The notes below the pieces were generated by a model. The model did no database searches, was not told the DNA's origin, and worked only from the letters and a program-made list of their open reading frames with translations. The position numbers were made by a program, and so were the translations under genes. A DNA stretch of 64,000 bases from Cryoendolithus antarcticus (lineage: Eukaryota; Ascomycota; Dothideomycetes; Cladosporiales; Cladosporiaceae): contig NAJO01000037.1 in the NCBI GenBank assembly GCA_002077065.1, positions 248,001-312,000 on the forward strand, given 5' to 3'. Below, one piece after another: positions 9,886-20,593 of this stretch (position 1 is the stretch's first letter; each line of letters opens with the position of its first letter).

Positions 9886-11508
9886 ATGGACTCAATGAAG
9901 CGCCGCCTCTCAAGCGCTCCTCGCGCTTCCTCAATCGACCATGGCGCCGACGCCGACCTCGCCAAAATGGGCTACAAATCCGAGCTCCCGCGAAACCTCT
10001 CTATGCTCTCCGTCCTAGGAATGTCCTTCGCAATCATGGCTGTCCCGTTTGGTTTATCAACCACGTTATACATCACCCTCACAGACGGCCAATCCGTGAC
10101 AATCCTCTGGGGCTGGGTCCTCATCTCCCTCATCTCCCTCTCCATAGCCGCTTCGCTAGCGGAAATCTACGCTGTGTATCCGACGGCGGGAGGAGTGTAT
10201 TACTGGAGCGCCATGATAAGCACACGGGAATGGGCTCCGATAGCTAGCTGGATCTGCGGCTGGCTAAACCTAGTCGGCAACTGGACCGTAACCCTCAGCA
10301 TAAACTTCTCCGGCGGCCAGCTAGTCCTCTCCGCCATCTCCCTCTGGCGCGAAGACTTCGCTCCCACGCCCTGGCAAACCGTGCTGATGTTCTGGGCCGT
10401 CATGCTCGTCTGCTTCCTCATAAACGCCTTCGGCTCGCGGTACCTGGACTTGATAAATAAGATCTGCATATACTGGACCGCCTCTTCGGTCGTGATCATC
10501 ATGATAGTCCTCCTCTCCATGGCTCCTAAAAACGGCGGGTTTCGAACGGGGGAGTTTGTTTTCGCTCACTACGACGCCTCTGCTTCTGGCTGGCCAGCAG
10601 GCTGGGCGTTCTTCGTTGGACTGCTGCAAGCCGCTTACACATTGACGGGCTACGGTCTCGTGGCGAGTATGTGCGAAGAAGTTCAAAACCCCGCGCGGGA
10701 AGTACCACGCGCCATCGTGCTCTCCGTAGCAGCGGCAGGCGTTACGGGAGTAATCTACCTGATCCCCATCCTCTTCGTGCTGCCGGATGTGGATTTCCTG
10801 CTCGCCGCCGCTTCGGGCCAGCCAATCGGGTTACTGTTCAAGACTGTCACGGGCTCCTCGGCGGGGGGTTTCGGGCTGCTATTCCTGATATTGGGGATTT
10901 TGCTGTTCGCGGGCACGGGCGCGTTGACGGCTAGTAGTCGCTGCACTTACGCTTTTGCGCGCGATGGGGCGATCCCAGGCGGGAATTTATTCGGCTCCAC
11001 GAACTCGAAGCTCGGGATTCCGCTTTGGGGATTGGTCCTCAGTACGCTCGTCGACTGCGCGCTAGGGCTCATCTACTTCGGCAGCACAGCCGCTTTCAAC
11101 AGCTTCACGGGCGTCGCGACGATCTGTCTTTCCTGCGGCTACGGCCTGCCGATCTTGGTCTCCGTGCTGCGGAAGCGGAAAATGGTGCAGCATTCCACTT
11201 ACTCGCTAGGCAAGTTTGGGTTTGCGATCAACATCGTTTGTTTATGCTGGATCGCACTGGCGATCGTGCTGTTCTGCATGCCCGTTAGTCTGCCGGTTAC
11301 GGCGAGCAGTATGAATTACGCGAGTGTGGTGTTCGCGGGGTTCGCGAGTATGAGTATGATTTGGTATTTTGTGCATGGGAGGAAGAATTTCACGGGGCCG
11401 CCGGTGCCGAAGGATATCAATAATGTTGTGGAGGGGGAAGCCGTGAATGGGATGGGGGAGGGCGCTGCGGCGGGCTATGATAGCAAGGGGATGGGGAAGG
11501 AGGTTTGA
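9886..11508 (+). CDS. APC-family amino-acid/GABA/choline-type permease
   Basis: The 540-residue protein comes from a single exon and has about 12 hydrophobic membrane segments and short hydrophilic ends. It has the family's opening LSMLSVLGMSFAIMAVPFG, the helix 3 motif AEIYAVYPTAGGVYYW, and in the middle a GYGLVASMCEEVQNPAREVP segment typical of the fungal Hnm1/Uga4/Bat1-like subgroup of APC transporters. These carry choline, GABA or other amino compounds across the plasma or vacuolar membrane; the substrate cannot be read from sequence. The N-terminus has Ser/Arg-rich cytosolic residues and the C-terminus is Gly/Glu-rich. It runs tail to tail with HEM13, about 60 bases apart. Confidence 0.85.
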   Translation: MDSMKRRLSSAPRASSIDHGADADLAKMGYKSELPRNLSMLSVLGMSFAIMAVPFGLSTTLYITLTDGQSVTILWGWVLISLISLSIAASLAEIYAVYPTAGGVYYWSAMISTREWAPIASWICGWLNLVGNWTVTLSINFSGGQLVLSAISLWREDFAPTPWQTVLMFWAVMLVCFLINAFGSRYLDLINKICIYWTASSVVIIMIVLLSMAPKNGGFRTGEFVFAHYDASASGWPAGWAFFVGLLQAAYTLTGYGLVASMCEEVQNPAREVPRAIVLSVAAAGVTGVIYLIPILFVLPDVDFLLAAASGQPIGLLFKTVTGSSAGGFGLLFLILGILLFAGTGALTASSRCTYAFARDGAIPGGNLFGSTNSKLGIPLWGLVLSTLVDCALGLIYFGSTAAFNSFTGVATICLSCGYGLPILVSVLRKRKMVQHSTYSLGKFGFAINIVCLCWIALAIVLFCMPVSLPVTASSMNYASVVFAGFASMSMIWYFVHGRKNFTGPPVPKDINNVVEGEAVNGMGEGAAAGYDSKGMGKEV

Positions 11509-11567
11509 TGAGGATTTGTGGTGCCTGTACGGGCTTGTATGTGTTGTACATTATGTATACCCACGCA

Positions 11568-12917
11568 TCACTCAACCCACTCCACAGGCTGCTTCAGCAC
11601 CTGCACCAACCTCTCCTCCCGACCACCAATCTCAGGCTCATGCATGTACTGCCACCTCGCCGTGAGTGGAAGACTCATCAACACACTCTCTATCCGCGCC
11701 CCGGGCGTAGCAAGTCCAAACGCCGTTCCTCTATCATGGACGAGATTGAACTCCACATACCGCCCCCGTCGTAATTGCTGCCACTGCTTCTCCTGTTCCC
11801 CAAACGGCATATCTTTCCGCCTCTTTATAATCGGCAAATAGCTCGGCAGGAAGGCGTCTAAGCAAGTGGAAGAAAAAGCGAATAGGGATTCCTGGTCCTT
11901 TTCGCTTTCGTCCAAATCGTCGAAGAAAATGCCGCCTACGCCGCGTGTCTCGCCCCGATGTTTGACAGAAAAGTACTCATCGCACCATTTCTTGAAGCGA
12001 GAGTAGTAGTTCTTGTCATGCTGATCGCAGGCTTCCTTGATCGTGCGGTGGAAATGTATCACGTCTTCGTCGAAGAGATAGCTTGCGTGAGATCCGTGCC
12101 GCCGCCGAACCACCACGCGTTCGTACTGCCGTCCGCATTGGCGGTCTCGAAGTAGCGGTAATTGAGATGCACTGTCGGTGCCATTGGGTTATTGGGATGC
12201 AGCACCAAACTCAGCCCTGCAGCGAAAAACTCCAAACTCTCCACATCCGGATCCAGCGCCTTGTGATTGACTCTCATCTGACTGATCGCTTTCCGTGGCA
12301 ACGTGCCGTACACAATACTGATATTCACTCCTGCCTTCTCGAACACTTTCCCTTCTTGCAGGACGCAGGAGATGCCTCCGCCACCGTTCGGCCGCGTCCA
12401 GGTGTCTGTGAGGAATTTGCCGCCGTCAATTGCTTCGAGGGCTTGGACGATCTCGCGCTGCTTGGCTTTTATCAATGCTTCCATTCGTAGGCGCATGGGG
12501 GAGGTGGCGGTTATGCCGGATTCGCGCTTACGGAGGGTGTCTTGCTCGGCTATGGTGGGGATGTCGGCGGAGAGGGATTGTTTGTCGCCGGTTACCTTGA
12601 TGCGGTTGTCAGTATGAATGTTCGGTGGAGGGTGTGAAGAGCACGAGACGGACCATGGAGTAGATGAGGGCGGAGATGAAGACGACGCCAACTGCTATGC
12701 GGGTCTTGGGGGCGAAGACTGTGGCTCGTTCGGGTAGGCCTGATGGGACTGGAGGTCTTCCAGGGCCGTCTGCGTAGCATCTTCGCTGCGTGTGTGGTTT
12801 GGGTGCTTGTCGGCGGTGCAGGGCATTGCGGAAGGCGGGTGAGGGGCGTGATCGCGTGCATTGGCGGACGGCGGCCTCCAGGGCGACTGGGCGTATGCTG
12901 GACATGCTGGACGACAT
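11568..12917 (-). CDS. HEM13: Coproporphyrinogen III oxidase, with a one-base frameshift
   Basis: HEM13 converts coproporphyrinogen III to protoporphyrinogen IX using oxygen in heme synthesis. Exon 1 (from 12917) encodes an Arg/Ser-rich leader and a hydrophobic segment ([17 protein letters not shown]), suggesting mitochondrial targeting or anchoring. An intron of 58 bases (12653-12596, GTCCGT donor) or 49 bases leads in phase to exon 2. Conserved segments include [68 protein letters not shown] and [14 protein letters not shown]. Within the family motif GGTDLTPSYLF the frame breaks: the DNA lacks one base at about 12085 (a single G on the plus strand where GG is expected), so the two halves lie in different frames. 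Everything else is conserved, so an assembly error is the simplest reading. It is divergent from the NCE101-like gene. Confidence 0.85.
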
Positions 12918-13145
12918 CTTGCGCGAAGTCGAGGCGAGGCCAGGTTGTAGATAGAAGTCAATGTCGTTGTCTGATACATGTAGGTGTCAATGGCCTCGGC
13001 AGCAATCCCCCGAAACCGGGAACGGCCCCGTCCAAGCTAGTGACATCTCCCTTGACGGCAACGACGAGGTTGTGGACACATGAGGCGCGTCCTGACTTTT
13101 AGATTGGAATTGCGGTACGGCGGAGAGCACTGCTAGGCGATCGCG

Positions 13146-13388
13146 ATGTCGGCACCCTACCTCATCTCCAAGTCCGCACATCCTCTCTTGAATTTCATCA
13201 TCCCCAGCTAATCCAGCATCAGGTCCATCGACCCCGTCTTCGCCATGTCGGTCGGCCTCGCAGCAGCATACGTCCGGATCAATCGCGAGGAGAAGGAGAA
13301 GGGCAAGACTACGCAACAGAGTGTCGACAGCCTGCGGAAGAGGTTCCCGATGGCCCTCGACGCGATCAAGAGTACGAAGCTATGGTGA
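13146..13388 (+). CDS. NCE101: NCE101-like small membrane protein
   Basis: Two exons (13146-13171 and 13223-13388) encode 63 residues. The join reads LISKSIDPVFAMSVGLAAA followed by YVRINREEKEKGKTT. This fits the fungal NCE101 family, tiny proteins with one membrane segment next to a DP motif and a basic Arg-x-Asn-Arg-Glu-Glu stretch. Yeast Nce101 was linked to non-classical protein export; the molecular role is unclear. The intron (13172-13222, 51 bases) has a GTCCGC donor, a CTAAT branch site and a CAG acceptor. Without splicing the first frame stops after 20 codons. It is head to head with HEM13, 228 bases apart. The call rests on remembered family features. Confidence 0.6.
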
Positions 13389-14286
13389 TGAGCTTTTTAT
13401 GATGAACGCGGGAAATGTACCGGATACTTTGAGCGAAACACTTTCAGCGGATCAAATCGATCCGCGGAGTTGCGCAGTTTACAGCAATACACTGGGAGTC
13501 GCTTTCAGAGCTTCCGATCCTCTGTACGACCCGCAGCTCCCTCACGATAATCCCGGCAGGCGCATACGCCCTCTTGGTCACATTGAAGGGCGAGTGTAAC
13601 CGGGCACACAGCTGGAAGCCTCCGTGAGACGAGGACGAGGGTCTAGCTATGTGCGTTCCCGCGATGCGGACGAAGGAATGAGGGTACGGAAGGGCTTGAC
13701 GATCCGACTGTGGTGTTGGCTGTTGGCGTCGACAACGGAGCTGCACGTGCATCGCAATGGCGAGCTGTGGATGGACTGTGATCGTCTGTAGGAGCTCATG
13801 TTGGGTACGATGCGGTGTCTGCGCAACGGGGCGCAAAGAGGATGTAGCGGGTGTTATTGCGAAGTTCTGAGTACATATACTCGCGAGGGGGACGATGCTA
13901 CATTAGCGCAGATCTTCGTACTATGATCAAGTGATCTCTGCTTCTCATACGGTTAACACTACTTGCTTAATCATATTCTGAAATCTATGTATTGGTTGTC
14001 TGTAACAGAACGCGTAAAGTGCCCCCACATCGGGTACTTTCACGCGCCAAACGCAACTACACCTTGAACTTCACCTTGCTTCACCGACATAAACACAACC
14101 TCCACCGACCTACTATACCCCCAACTCGCTCTGATCGCACGATCTCATACAGCGATCATACCGTCTGGTCATCATATGTCCGCCATGACACTGGACTGCC
14201 CAGCACTTCCATGCCACGGATCTTGAGTCCAATGCATTCACCTGGAGCAACCTCGACTTTGTCTGACAACTGGAGCTACGCCGACC
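13389..14286. other. Intergenic
   Basis: About 900 bases between the NCE101-like gene and the Myb-WD40 gene. Short frames on both strands have no recognisable sequence. It is the likely 3' end of one gene and promoter of the next. Confidence 0.35.
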
Positions 14287-17200
14287 ATGGCGCCAGTAAT
14301 GATAGACCTCGTTAGTAGCGACGATGAGGCTCCAATGCGGGAGATCACGAAGGCAGCGGTCATTCCAGCGCCGAAGCCGAATCCATCGGCAGCCGGAGGG
14401 CCACAGCGACTGCCTATGGCTAAGCGCTCTGGCACTTCAGTACATCAGGAGCGCATCCGTAAGGCCGACACGTTTCGAAGGAAGGAGGCGGAGAGCACTG
14501 CGTTTCACAAAGCAAGAACCTCCGCAACGCCCTTGAATTATACACCAGCGATAGCTCCGGCCGCGCCACCGGCAGTATCTGGGACTGAACGGCCCACGAA
14601 GAGGCGACGCATGGGAGAAGACGATGAAGAGGGAGAAGTGATTGAAATTGCAACGGGGCATGCTAGACAGCATGTTCCCGTGCAAGGGCCGACGAGCTCT
14701 CGCAACACCGCACCTTTCGGGCGCTCTGAGGATTCCCTACAGCCACACGAGTCCGACAGCGGGCCTGATGAGATTCCTGCTCGACCTCGAGCGCAGCACA
14801 GGAGCATGAGAGCAGACGAGCATGTCTATAAACAGCCAGAGACCGAGCAACGATCTATAGCAGGCACGCCATACACAGCTGAAGACGATGCGAAGATTGC
14901 ACGGCTGCGAAAAGAAGGGCTCAAATGGAATCAGCTGGCACCGCAATTTCCCGGCCGGAACACGGTGTCACTCAAAGAACACTGGAAGTATCTCAAAAGA
15001 AAGAAAAGGCTGGTTCAGCAAACGGATCCGGCGCCGATCGATGTGCACGCCAACGGACCTACTTTTGATGATACTGCGGTGGCCGATCATCCCGACGAAG
15101 GCTACGCTGACCATGACGACGACGAAGCGCTGCCTAAGGGCATTAGCAGCGTCGCTGCGACGCTGGATACACCTTCCGACGTCCGCATGGAGTCGTCAGC
15201 GACGCCAGAGGTCGTCATGCAAGACTTCGTGCTCTCCGCTGAGCCCAATCCTGAATCACTTGTCTTCAAAGGCTCTAGTGAAGGCTTTGGTGGTCGCTAC
15301 AGCGCCGACGAGGATGCCCACCTCATCAAGCTCAAAGAAGTACACAAGATCTCTTGGGACGACATGCCTGGTTACTTTGTTGGAAGGACCCAAGGGTCTC
15401 TACAGGTGCGATATTCGGGCTTGCGTCGCAAGTCATCGGCCCCCGCAGCAGTACTTGATCTAGCTCACGAATCTTCTTTCGCGGTAGATTCGGATACGAT
15501 GCATTCGGGCGACCAGCGACCTCGACGAAGGCGAAAGAGGGAGGCTCAGCCGGGCTACATCTCCTGGGCGGATGTCAGGACAAAGAGACTCGTAGACGAC
15601 AGCCAGCTTCAGGCTGTGGATGGCGCGCAGATCGATCAGGCATCTGTGACCAGCGATACCCTGTCGCAACGTTCGGTCCAGCAACGCATGCAGGCACTGC
15701 CCGTAGGCCGCGCGCTACGCGCTCGAGAGTTGGGCCACACGCGCGTATTAAAGGTCTCCAGTGATCTACAGAACAGCGTGCTTGACATGCTTGGGCCACA
15801 GCGCAGCTTTAACGGCACTTCCGGGGACGTCACATGTATTGCATGGTCGAAAGACGACAATCGATTCGCCGCAGGATCTATCGCGATTAGCGATGTATCG
15901 AGCATGCAGTACAATCGACCTTATAACTTGCTGCTTGGCAATGTGGAGCGCAACACGCTGCTCGAATTACCGGAGCACCATGCCAGGCGTCCTCTCGTAG
16001 CCGAGACCACTGTCGACACCAGTGGCAACAGAAGGCCGAATGTCAATGCTAGTCATGAAATGAGGGCTACGCAGGATCCGCGCGTATTCATGACTGTGGC
16101 TGCTGTGGACTTTGACTCGTCTTGGTACTTGTTCACAGCAGGTGGTGATGGGTGCGTCCGCATGTACGATACCGAAGGTGGATGTCTAGACACTTTGAAG
16201 CTGGATGCGACTGTCGACATGCTGGTCTGCTGCGGTCCCGGCCTTATTGTAGTAGCGCAACACACCGCGGTGGGCGGTATTGTCATGCTACAGTACGATG
16301 CAGGGCAATTCATGAACACTGAAGTCCTCCCGCGGCCACAGATGCTTGGTAGCATTCCTGTCTTTCCTTCGGCTCTCAAGCGAGGTGGGCCAAATGGCCG
16401 GCTCTTGCTTGCAGGCTTCGCAAGTGACGGCGTCGAAGAGGAGCGAGCCACTGCTGGCGGCATCGGACTCTGGGATCTGCAGACTAGGAGTTTACTAGAT
16501 ACCCCCAGTGTCTCTCGTGGAGTCTTCGATGTCGCATGGAACTTGTCACCTAGCTCCAGATCAACACTTTTCGCCGTCGCTGTGTCGAAGCCGGAAAACC
16601 GCATACGCAGCGAGGTACAGTGCTTCAGCTGGGATCGAACAGGTATTCGCAGAACGTTGACCTGGGACTGCCCGGCACTTGACATCAATGATGTTGTGTA
16701 CTGCCCTCACGACGACAACTTGATCGCAGCCGGTGCCACAGATGGCAAAGTCTACATCTGGGACAAGAGATATGCAGATAATAAACAGTCGCCATTGCAT
16801 GTCTTTGAACATGGGAGGACCACGAACGTCATAGACCACGACCGCCCGCGTGAGGTTGCAGACACTGGTGTCCGCTTCCTTTCATGGTCAGCAACGGCCG
16901 ATCGGCTGTACAGTGGCTCATCAGATGGTGTCGTGAAAGTTTGGGACCCGTACAGGAGTACAGAAGACGCACACGTCAAAGATGTGGCCCAATTCGAGAC
17001 CGCTGTCATGTCTGGAGCTTTCAGTACAGATTTTTGTGAGCTGCTCATTGGCGAAGAGAAAGGCCAAATTAATCTATTGGGCATAGACCGCGAAGGTCGA
17101 TCTGTACGGACCACGAAGCGCTTCGATCTGCTGACTGCGCCTGCGCAGTCCGCGAGTGTTCCCGAAGGGGATGTCGCTATGGGAGGCACGAAAGCCGCAG

Positions 17201-18132
17201 CTCAACTACAGGGCAAGTGTGACACGTCTCCCAGCGCCTTAGCCGATAAGATTGCACAATGCACATTGGACTGTGGCTACATTCCCACAGCTGCAGATGA
17301 AGACGGCAAGATGTCTGACAATCGCGCGTCCGAGCAGCGCATTCCTGGTGCTTTACGCGAGCACGTCCTCCCGCGCAAATGGTCTCAGGCTCCAAACTAT
17401 CAAGACATCACCAACGCCGAAGTCGAAGAAGCTGGTCCCTTTGTCTGTTGCTCGTTCTGCCGCGGTCCCGCGACGCCTAGTAAAGGGACGCACTTGATAT
17501 GCGAGAAGTGCACCCTCATCCGCTCCGGTTTGACGCATCGCTGCAAAAGATGCTCGTATCCTATCAGACCGGATGCAGAGGGCGGCGAGGAGACGAGGCT
17601 GGTCTGTCAGAGGTGTGAGTTCGCGTGCTTCAGGTGCGCCGAAATGGCTGAGTACAGTGTGCAAGACAGAACTGTCGAGTGCGTCCCCTGTGGCCTGAAA
17701 TGGGAGGGAGGAGTACTTGGCTACGAGCTGTGCGAGGCTGGCAGTGCTGAACATTCGGCTGGCACCGATGCTAAGAGACGCGCGAAGCCGCGGGCCATCG
17801 ATGCAGCGGACGAGGTTGTGGATGACACTGTCGTCGATCTGACCTTGGACCGTGAACGTCTCCATCGAGGGTGGCACAGCGCTTGGGTCGACGGTCTGGG
17901 CTCTCAGCATACCAGCATATCCACCAAGGCTTCTGTGGAGGAATACCTCCTTTCTGATGCTGAACTTGTGCTTGGAAAGTATCACGAGTGCACTTCTGCG
18001 CAGATCATGATGGCCGCCCATCCTGGCATGAATGCTACGAAGCTACGCAAGCTACGAGGCATTTTACAAGTGCACAACGAATGTCGCGAAGATGTTGATG
18101 CGCTTAACGCGCAATTGTCGAAGAAAGAGTGA
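14287..18132 (+). CDS. Uncharacterised Myb/SANT - WD40 - Cys-rich nuclear protein
   Basis: The single exon encodes 1281 residues. Order of parts: an N-terminal SUMO-interaction-like motif IDLVSSDDE (residues 6-14); a basic disordered region; a Myb/SANT-like helix set at about 197-240 (EDDAKIARLRKEGLKW...); a second at about 337-382 (YSADEDAHLIKLKEVHKISW...); a WD40-type propeller from about 514 to 930 with blade ends such as GDGCVRMYD, DGKVYIWD and DGVVKVWD; a cysteine-rich module at about 1052-1140 with several CxxC pairs, suggesting zinc binding; a second acidic VVDLTLD motif near 1183; and a helical C-terminus. The parts imply a chromatin or DNA-linked scaffold. I do not recognise a named ortholog. 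Each part is visible in the sequence; the nuclear role is inferred. Confidence 0.8.
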   Translation: MAPVMIDLVSSDDEAPMREITKAAVIPAPKPNPSAAGGPQRLPMAKRSGTSVHQERIRKADTFRRKEAESTAFHKARTSATPLNYTPAIAPAAPPAVSGTERPTKRRRMGEDDEEGEVIEIATGHARQHVPVQGPTSSRNTAPFGRSEDSLQPHESDSGPDEIPARPRAQHRSMRADEHVYKQPETEQRSIAGTPYTAEDDAKIARLRKEGLKWNQLAPQFPGRNTVSLKEHWKYLKRKKRLVQQTDPAPIDVHANGPTFDDTAVADHPDEGYADHDDDEALPKGISSVAATLDTPSDVRMESSATPEVVMQDFVLSAEPNPESLVFKGSSEGFGGRYSADEDAHLIKLKEVHKISWDDMPGYFVGRTQGSLQVRYSGLRRKSSAPAAVLDLAHESSFAVDSDTMHSGDQRPRRRRKREAQPGYISWADVRTKRLVDDSQLQAVDGAQIDQASVTSDTLSQRSVQQRMQALPVGRALRARELGHTRVLKVSSDLQNSVLDMLGPQRSFNGTSGDVTCIAWSKDDNRFAAGSIAISDVSSMQYNRPYNLLLGNVERNTLLELPEHHARRPLVAETTVDTSGNRRPNVNASHEMRATQDPRVFMTVAAVDFDSSWYLFTAGGDGCVRMYDTEGGCLDTLKLDATVDMLVCCGPGLIVVAQHTAVGGIVMLQYDAGQFMNTEVLPRPQMLGSIPVFPSALKRGGPNGRLLLAGFASDGVEEERATAGGIGLWDLQTRSLLDTPSVSRGVFDVAWNLSPSSRSTLFAVAVSKPENRIRSEVQCFSWDRTGIRRTLTWDCPALDINDVVYCPHDDNLIAAGATDGKVYIWDKRYADNKQSPLHVFEHGRTTNVIDHDRPREVADTGVRFLSWSATADRLYSGSSDGVVKVWDPYRSTEDAHVKDVAQFETAVMSGAFSTDFCELLIGEEKGQINLLGIDREGRSVRTTKRFDLLTAPAQSASVPEGDVAMGGTKAAAQLQGKCDTSPSALADKIAQCTLDCGYIPTAADEDGKMSDNRASEQRIPGALREHVLPRKWSQAPNYQDITNAEVEEAGPFVCCSFCRGPATPSKGTHLICEKCTLIRSGLTHRCKRCSYPIRPDAEGGEETRLVCQRCEFACFRCAEMAEYSVQDRTVECVPCGLKWEGGVLGYELCEAGSAEHSAGTDAKRRAKPRAIDAADEVVDDTVVDLTLDRERLHRGWHSAWVDGLGSQHTSISTKASVEEYLLSDAELVLGKYHECTSAQIMMAAHPGMNATKLRKLRGILQVHNECREDVDALNAQLSKKE

Positions 18133-18442
18133 AGAGCTCATGACTGGAGGACGCTGGGGGCAGTGTGTGAAGGCATGTTGCTGGTCAGAACTGTATCGTA
18201 CTTCCAGCACTATATTACAGATCCGGTGCTCGAGCAGCCTCTCCGTAACAACCTCGCAGTATGCATCTTCTGTCCAAGCTTTGCTGCTCGACGTCTGTAA
18301 ATTGTCCTGCTCGAGCAAAGCTCAGATCAATTTACCGTTCCACAGCTCCAGTGTCTATCACGCCGTTCTCCTCTCCCCCTGATCTTGCACATCACCTCGC
18401 TTTCCGCGCAAGTGCCTGTGATAACAATTGCCTCAAAAGGGA

Positions 18443-20090
18443 TCACTCCGGAGGCTCGCCGAACTCCTTTTCATACTTGCGCTTCGCCTTGGCCTCGGCG
18501 AGCTCCATTCTCATGATGTGGAAATTCCGACGAGCGAGTCTCTTCTGACGCTCCCGTGCTGCATCGTCCTGAGGAGTCGGAGTGACTGCAGCCGCGACCA
18601 TGCTAGTTGCACGGGTCGGTGGAGGTGTAGGTACTGCCGCTCCTGTCCCTGAGGTGTTCGTCAATCGTCTTGCAGGTGCTAGTGGCGAGGGATTGGCTGG
18701 CGCGGAGTCGTTGATCTCTAACGGTGCAGCCCTGGTGCCGGGCTTCTCGACCACCGGTGATGGCGACTTGATCTTAGGCTTTCTCTCCACGTCTTCGATC
18801 TTTGCGGCAACCCTCTTGTCTTCGTTGGGAGAAGAGGCCGTGCGCTTCCTCTTCTTGTCTGCTCCAGTCGATGGTGGCTCAGCAGTTTCTATTACTGCGT
18901 GTTGATTGACATCGGGTGCAGGAGTTGCGTTGATCTGAGCGGCATGAGCCTGCTCATTCGGCTCATCGTGGTGCTGCGAACTTGTCACGACTGGTTGACC
19001 AGAGCGCACTGATCGGCGGCGAGTGCTACGTGACGGCTCCCAGTCGTTGTCATCGCTGTCATCGGACTCCTCGCTGGAGCTTTCATCGATCTCGTCTTCG
19101 GTCGAGTCGTCGGTCGAGTCGTCGGTGCCTTCAGTCTCGTCTTCGGTCGCAGCTTCGCAGTCTGCAACATCCATACCAGATTGGGGGAGTGTCGCGAGCT
19201 CCTCAGCCTTGTCTGTTGATTGACCAGCGAGTGTCCAGTCGTCGAGTTTGAGGTCTACTAGTTGTTCTCGCGCTGTGCAGGATGTCAGTGCTATGATATC
19301 GAAGCTTGAGTAATGCTAAGGTCGCATGTAGCGTACTGATGTTTGTATGAATGAACATGAGGGAATCGCCATTGAGACTGTTCAGATTGTAAAAATGTCT
19401 GTAGTCAATAACGTGCCACTTCCTGGTCGGCCTCGATTGGGTGTTGGGCTCCATTAACCTGTCTACTAGGCGCAGATGCTCCACAGTCCTTGGCTGCTGA
19501 GTCTGCGTTCGGTCCTGCTCATAGATTGCAGGATCGAACCAGTGTCCCAGCGTAGCAGAAGAGTAAATGCAACCTGTATCGGCATGGTAGTCACGATACT
19601 TGTCGATCTTCAGCTCCTCATTCAGATCGTACGCTAGCTCGGAGTCAGTGCTTCACAAGAACTTTATCGGGGAAGGCAGCTTACGCATTGGTCCTGGCGC
19701 TGTGATTGCTTCCTCGTGAAGCTGTCCGCTGTCATTGCGCTTGACGAAGCAGTCCACAACAATAGTAGCTAAATCCTCCTTCGCTGACGCTTCAGCTCTC
19801 TTAAGCTCAGCCTGAGGTATGTAGACAGCTTGCACATAGTGCCCAGTCTCGGCACCATAGCCGATCGCACAGGTGAGCTTCAGTCCGCTGCTCGTGAACC
19901 ACTTGAACTTCCCGACGCGCCATGCAAAGACTTGCTTGAGATGTTCGCCTGGTTTGACGCAGATGATGCACTGTTGCAGGTCGAAGTCCTCCCGTTCGAT
20001 CTTTGGTAGAGTCTTGAGTTGTTCGTACTCCCTGCAAATCGTGCTGTCAGCGAGCAGGTAGTACATCCAGCAATGTTTCTCGGAGAGCAT
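18443..20090 (-). CDS. DUF7918-like protein, intact copy of a tandem pair
   Basis: Three exons (20090-19685, 19633-19337, 19272-18443) join with GT-AG introns to 510 residues. The N-terminal domain of about 235 residues ends in SLMFIHTN, followed after a phase-1 intron by TREQLVDLKLDDW. That is the same place and phase as the last intron of the two plus-strand DUF7918-type genes (YRSR/EALQKL and RARSA/ACLRLL). The C-terminal half is disordered: a long Asp/Glu/Ser acidic tract, nuclear-type basic stretches (KKRKR), Pro/Thr-rich sequence and a short helical end rich in Lys, Arg and Glu. It aligns along most of its length with the gene at 20594-22278. Assignment to DUF7918 comes from remembered family features. 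Function unknown; a nuclear location is an inference. Confidence 0.7.
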
Positions 20091-20593
20091 GGTATCTGTA
20101 GCCACGTTGTGATTTACGAGGCTCTCGGTCGTGTGGGTTGATAATCTTGAAGCAGTGCGTAAGAGATGTCGAGCTTCGAGTTCGAGATAAGAAAGACATA
20201 ATCTAGCCGTGGTCAGCTACACATGTGAGCATATGCGCAACACATCTGATGTAGGGCTCATGTAGTTCACGCATCAGTTCTCGAGGGAAGTAAGCTGATG
20301 CCCTTCAACCTGAAACGCACTCGACTCACTTAAGTGAACCGGACGCGGTGATGAACCGTCGAGGCAACCACCCATGCCCGGTAATCTACATGCACAGTCG
20401 ACTAACTATGTGTCAGCTCTGCTCATTCGTTGAGACTCGAACGAATGTTGTAGAGAGCAAGATACAAACCGCACTATCGTCCTTTCGATCCAATCTCAGC
20501 TCTGACCCCTATCCCTAGGCTCGTCTCGAGACCACTCCGCCGCTCCGCGTCCCACACACTTCGTTCAGCGCTCTGATTCATCCCATCAATCCA
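20091..20593. other. Intergenic between the two minus-strand family members
   Basis: About 500 bases. No open frame or repeat recognised; probably the promoter of the downstream copy. Confidence 0.35.
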
